From: JADLHS01 sp036274115
Lineage (GTDB): Bacteria; Verrucomicrobiota; Verrucomicrobiia; Limisphaerales; JADLHS01
Reading direction: 5' to 3'
DNA length: 8,109 nucleotides
NCBI GenBank assembly: GCA_036274115.1
Contig: DASUGI010000416.1
Span: forward strand, 1 to 8,109
The position numbers and the translations under genes were made by a program. The notes beneath the pieces are model-generated. The model was not told where the DNA came from. It did no database searches and worked only from the letters and a program-made list of their open reading frames with translations. The number at the start of each line of letters is the position of its first letter. Position 1 is the first letter of the stretch. This document shows, piece after piece, positions 6,830 to 8,109 of the stretch.

Positions 6830-7908
6830 AGCGAATCGAGAATCTTTTTCACGTTCACGTTCTTCGCCACCAGGTCGCGGATGAGCGAAATCTTCTCGCC
6901 ATCAGTAGGCCGTGTCTTCACGGTTAAATCGTGAACCATGGAAGCGACCTGATAACTGTCGTCCCTGGCCAGCAATACCGGAATGCGCATCTCCCGCACG
7001 GTCCGCAACGCCCCGTTGCTGGGACGCAGCCCTCCCGTTAAGACCACTCCCGCCATTTCCTCGCCGCAAGCGCAGGCTACCGTGAGAATATCCTCGCGAT
7101 CTCCCGGGGTAATCAACAGGGCTCCTCGTTTGAAGAAGCGCAGCGCGTTCTGGGCGCCCATCGCTCCCACGATCACATCCTCAACCGGCGCGTGCAGCGT
7201 CGGCGGGTCATTCAACACTTCAGCCCTGAGTTCCTCGCGAATCAAATCCATCGTCGGCTGGCTCAGAATGGCCCGGTGCGGAATGACGCCAAGCAAATCG
7301 AGACCTTTGCGCTTCAGTCCGCGCCGCGCGAAGTCCGCGATGTAATCCACTTTGTCTTCCAGCACCTTGTTGATAATGACGCCGATGATCTCGACCCCTT
7401 CCTTTTCAAACAACGCCTGGTTCAACGCAACTTCGTCAATCGGTTTTCCAATCCCACCGCGCGACACAATGATGACTTTGCAACCGAGATGCTTCGCCAC
7501 CTGAGCGTTCGAGAGGTCAAACACGGCGCCCACGCCCGCGTGACCTGAGCCTTCGCACAGCACAAAATCCTTCTCCCACGCCACGCGGTCGAAAGCATTC
7601 TGAATCTTCTTTACGAGCGCCTCGTTATTCGCGGCTTGGAGATACTTGCGAGTGAAATCCGGCTCGACTGCGATGGGGCTCATGTCGACCAACGGACAAT
7701 TCAACCCATAGACCGAGTCCATGAGCACGGTGTCCTCGTCAATTTTTTGCTCCTCGATTTCGACGAAGCGTTGCCCCACCGGTTTGATGTAACCGATACG
7801 GGGAAACTCTTTTTGCAGCGCGGCAATCAGTCCCAAGGAGGTCGTGGTCTTGCCGTCGTTTTGCCGCGTAGCCGCGATGAAAACGCGGGGCGTGGTGTTG
7901 TTTTTCAT
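6826..7908 (-). CDS. P-loop (BioD-like)/DRTGG protein, equivalent to the N-terminal half of long Pta
   Basis: This 360-residue protein has an N-terminal dethiobiotin-synthetase-like P-loop NTPase domain. It includes a Walker A-type ATRQNDGKTTTSLGL (13-27, with K20 retained), IGYIKPVGQR (38-47), CEGSGHAGVGAVFDLSNAQ (118-136) and VIIVSRGGIGKPIDE (145-159), then a DRTGG domain (about 210-325) with LITPGDREDI (265-274) and GVVLTGGLRPS (287-297). In long-form Pta such as that of E. coli these two domains are fused ahead of the catalytic domain and serve in regulation and oligomerisation. Here they form a free-standing gene directly after the pta catalytic gene (five bases between them), so the product probably associates with or regulates Pta. 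Unlike E. coli Pta, whose degenerate P-loop lacks the Lys, this one looks competent for nucleotide binding. Only a weak GGGCGAG lies upstream of the ATG. The stop overlaps the hisC start. A stand-alone NTPase role unrelated to Pta cannot be excluded. Confidence 0.88.
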   Translation of the reverse strand: MKNNTTPRVFIAATRQNDGKTTTSLGLIAALQKEFPRIGYIKPVGQRFVEIEEQKIDEDTVLMDSVYGLNCPLVDMSPIAVEPDFTRKYLQAANNEALVKKIQNAFDRVAWEKDFVLCEGSGHAGVGAVFDLSNAQVAKHLGCKVIIVSRGGIGKPIDEVALNQALFEKEGVEIIGVIINKVLEDKVDYIADFARRGLKRKGLDLLGVIPHRAILSQPTMDLIREELRAEVLNDPPTLHAPVEDVIVGAMGAQNALRFFKRGALLITPGDREDILTVACACGEEMAGVVLTGGLRPSNGALRTVREMRIPVLLARDDSYQVASMVHDLTVKTRPTDGEKISLIRDLVAKNVNVKKILDSL

Positions 7909-7913
7909 CGTGC

Positions 7914-8109
7914 TTACTCGCCCGGAAGATTCTTGCCCGAACCCGGAAACAAATCCTGATAGCTGATCGCTTGAGCGCCGACAATGGCTGCCACGCCGAG
8001 AATGTCATGGGCATTCGAGCCACGCGAAACATCCGCCGCGGGGCGGTCCAGTCCGAGAAGAATCTGGCCGTAAGCGTTGGCATGACCGACGAGCCGCACC
8101 AGCTTGCTG
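7914..8109 (-). CDS. pta: Phosphate acetyltransferase, C-terminal end (partial)
   Basis: The frame is open from the right window edge to TAA at 7914-7916. It gives the last 64 residues of a PTA_PTB family enzyme, which interconverts acetyl-CoA and acetyl phosphate in the cytoplasm. Visible motifs are LVRLVGHANAYGQILLGL (3-20), PAADVSRGS (23-31) and the DILGVAAIVGAQAI segment (35-48). S28, R29 and D35 match the spacing of the Ser309/Arg310/Asp316 active-site set of Methanosarcina thermophila Pta. The gene begins outside the window. An internal GTG at 8097-8099 is not the start, because conserved family sequence continues upstream of it. Phosphate butyryltransferase is the main alternative, but the P-x-x-DVSRG context and the adjacent Pta-type P-loop/DRTGG gene favour acetyltransferase. 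It heads the visible part of the minus-strand operon. Confidence 0.87.
   Translation of the reverse strand, partial: SKLVRLVGHANAYGQILLGLDRPAADVSRGSNAHDILGVAAIVGAQAISYQDLFPGSGKNLPGE

Noticed and set aside
7739..8083. 114-codon minus-strand open frame over the pta / P-loop gene junction
   Set aside because: It is a different frame from the two genes, which both show conserved motifs here. Its Arg/Ala-rich translation is typical of an out-of-frame shadow.
1..8109. CRISPR arrays, tRNA or rRNA genes, transposases, attachment sites
   Set aside because: No regularly spaced short repeats, no cloverleaf-like or rRNA-like stretches and no transposase or integrase motifs were seen. Nearly all bases are accounted for by coding sequence.

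Overview
The window is a gene-dense bacterial chromosome fragment, moderately GC-rich by eye, with no gene-free stretch longer than about 50 bases. The gene content and protein style (a HisC beside a phosphotransacetylase module, and PLGGM-type glycosyltransferase-like proteins) remind me most of Verrucomicrobiota, possibly the Pedosphaera/Limisphaerales group. That is recall, not a search result, and should be treated as tentative.

Left part (1-5710, plus strand): a compact surface-glycan operon, cut at its 5' end. In order it holds the C-terminal part of a membrane-anchored family 2 glycosyltransferase, a possible 16-codon bridging ORF, a GT-B-like glycosyltransferase-like protein (paralog A), a polysaccharide pyruvyl transferase family protein, and two more proteins of the same GT-B-like family (paralogs B and C). 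Genes overlap or are a few bases apart, so translational coupling is likely. The three paralogs share an N-terminal LGG loop, a D-x-[DE]-P-x-F-x-Q-[IL]-K motif, a TVM[NQ]W-x-S motif and a C-terminal GWFS-x-R...GRP...TGFS block, but lack the two Glu residues of the usual GT4 E-x7-E motif. The cluster probably builds and pyruvylates (or similarly modifies) a cell-surface glycan. No polymerase, flippase or ABC exporter is visible here.

Right part (5726-8109, minus strand): a convergent operon read right to left. It holds the C-terminal end of phosphotransacetylase (pta, cut by the window edge), a separate P-loop/DRTGG protein equivalent to the N-terminal regulatory half of long enterobacterial Pta, and hisC (histidinol-phosphate aminotransferase). 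The last two overlap by four bases (GTGA). The two operons meet tail to tail with only 15 bases between stop codons.

Most worth following up: the three-member atypical GT-B-like family around a pyruvyl transferase, the tiny ORF that exactly bridges two genes and contains the next gene's ribosome binding site, and the split Pta arrangement. I see no CRISPR array, tRNA, rRNA, insertion sequence or phage signature.
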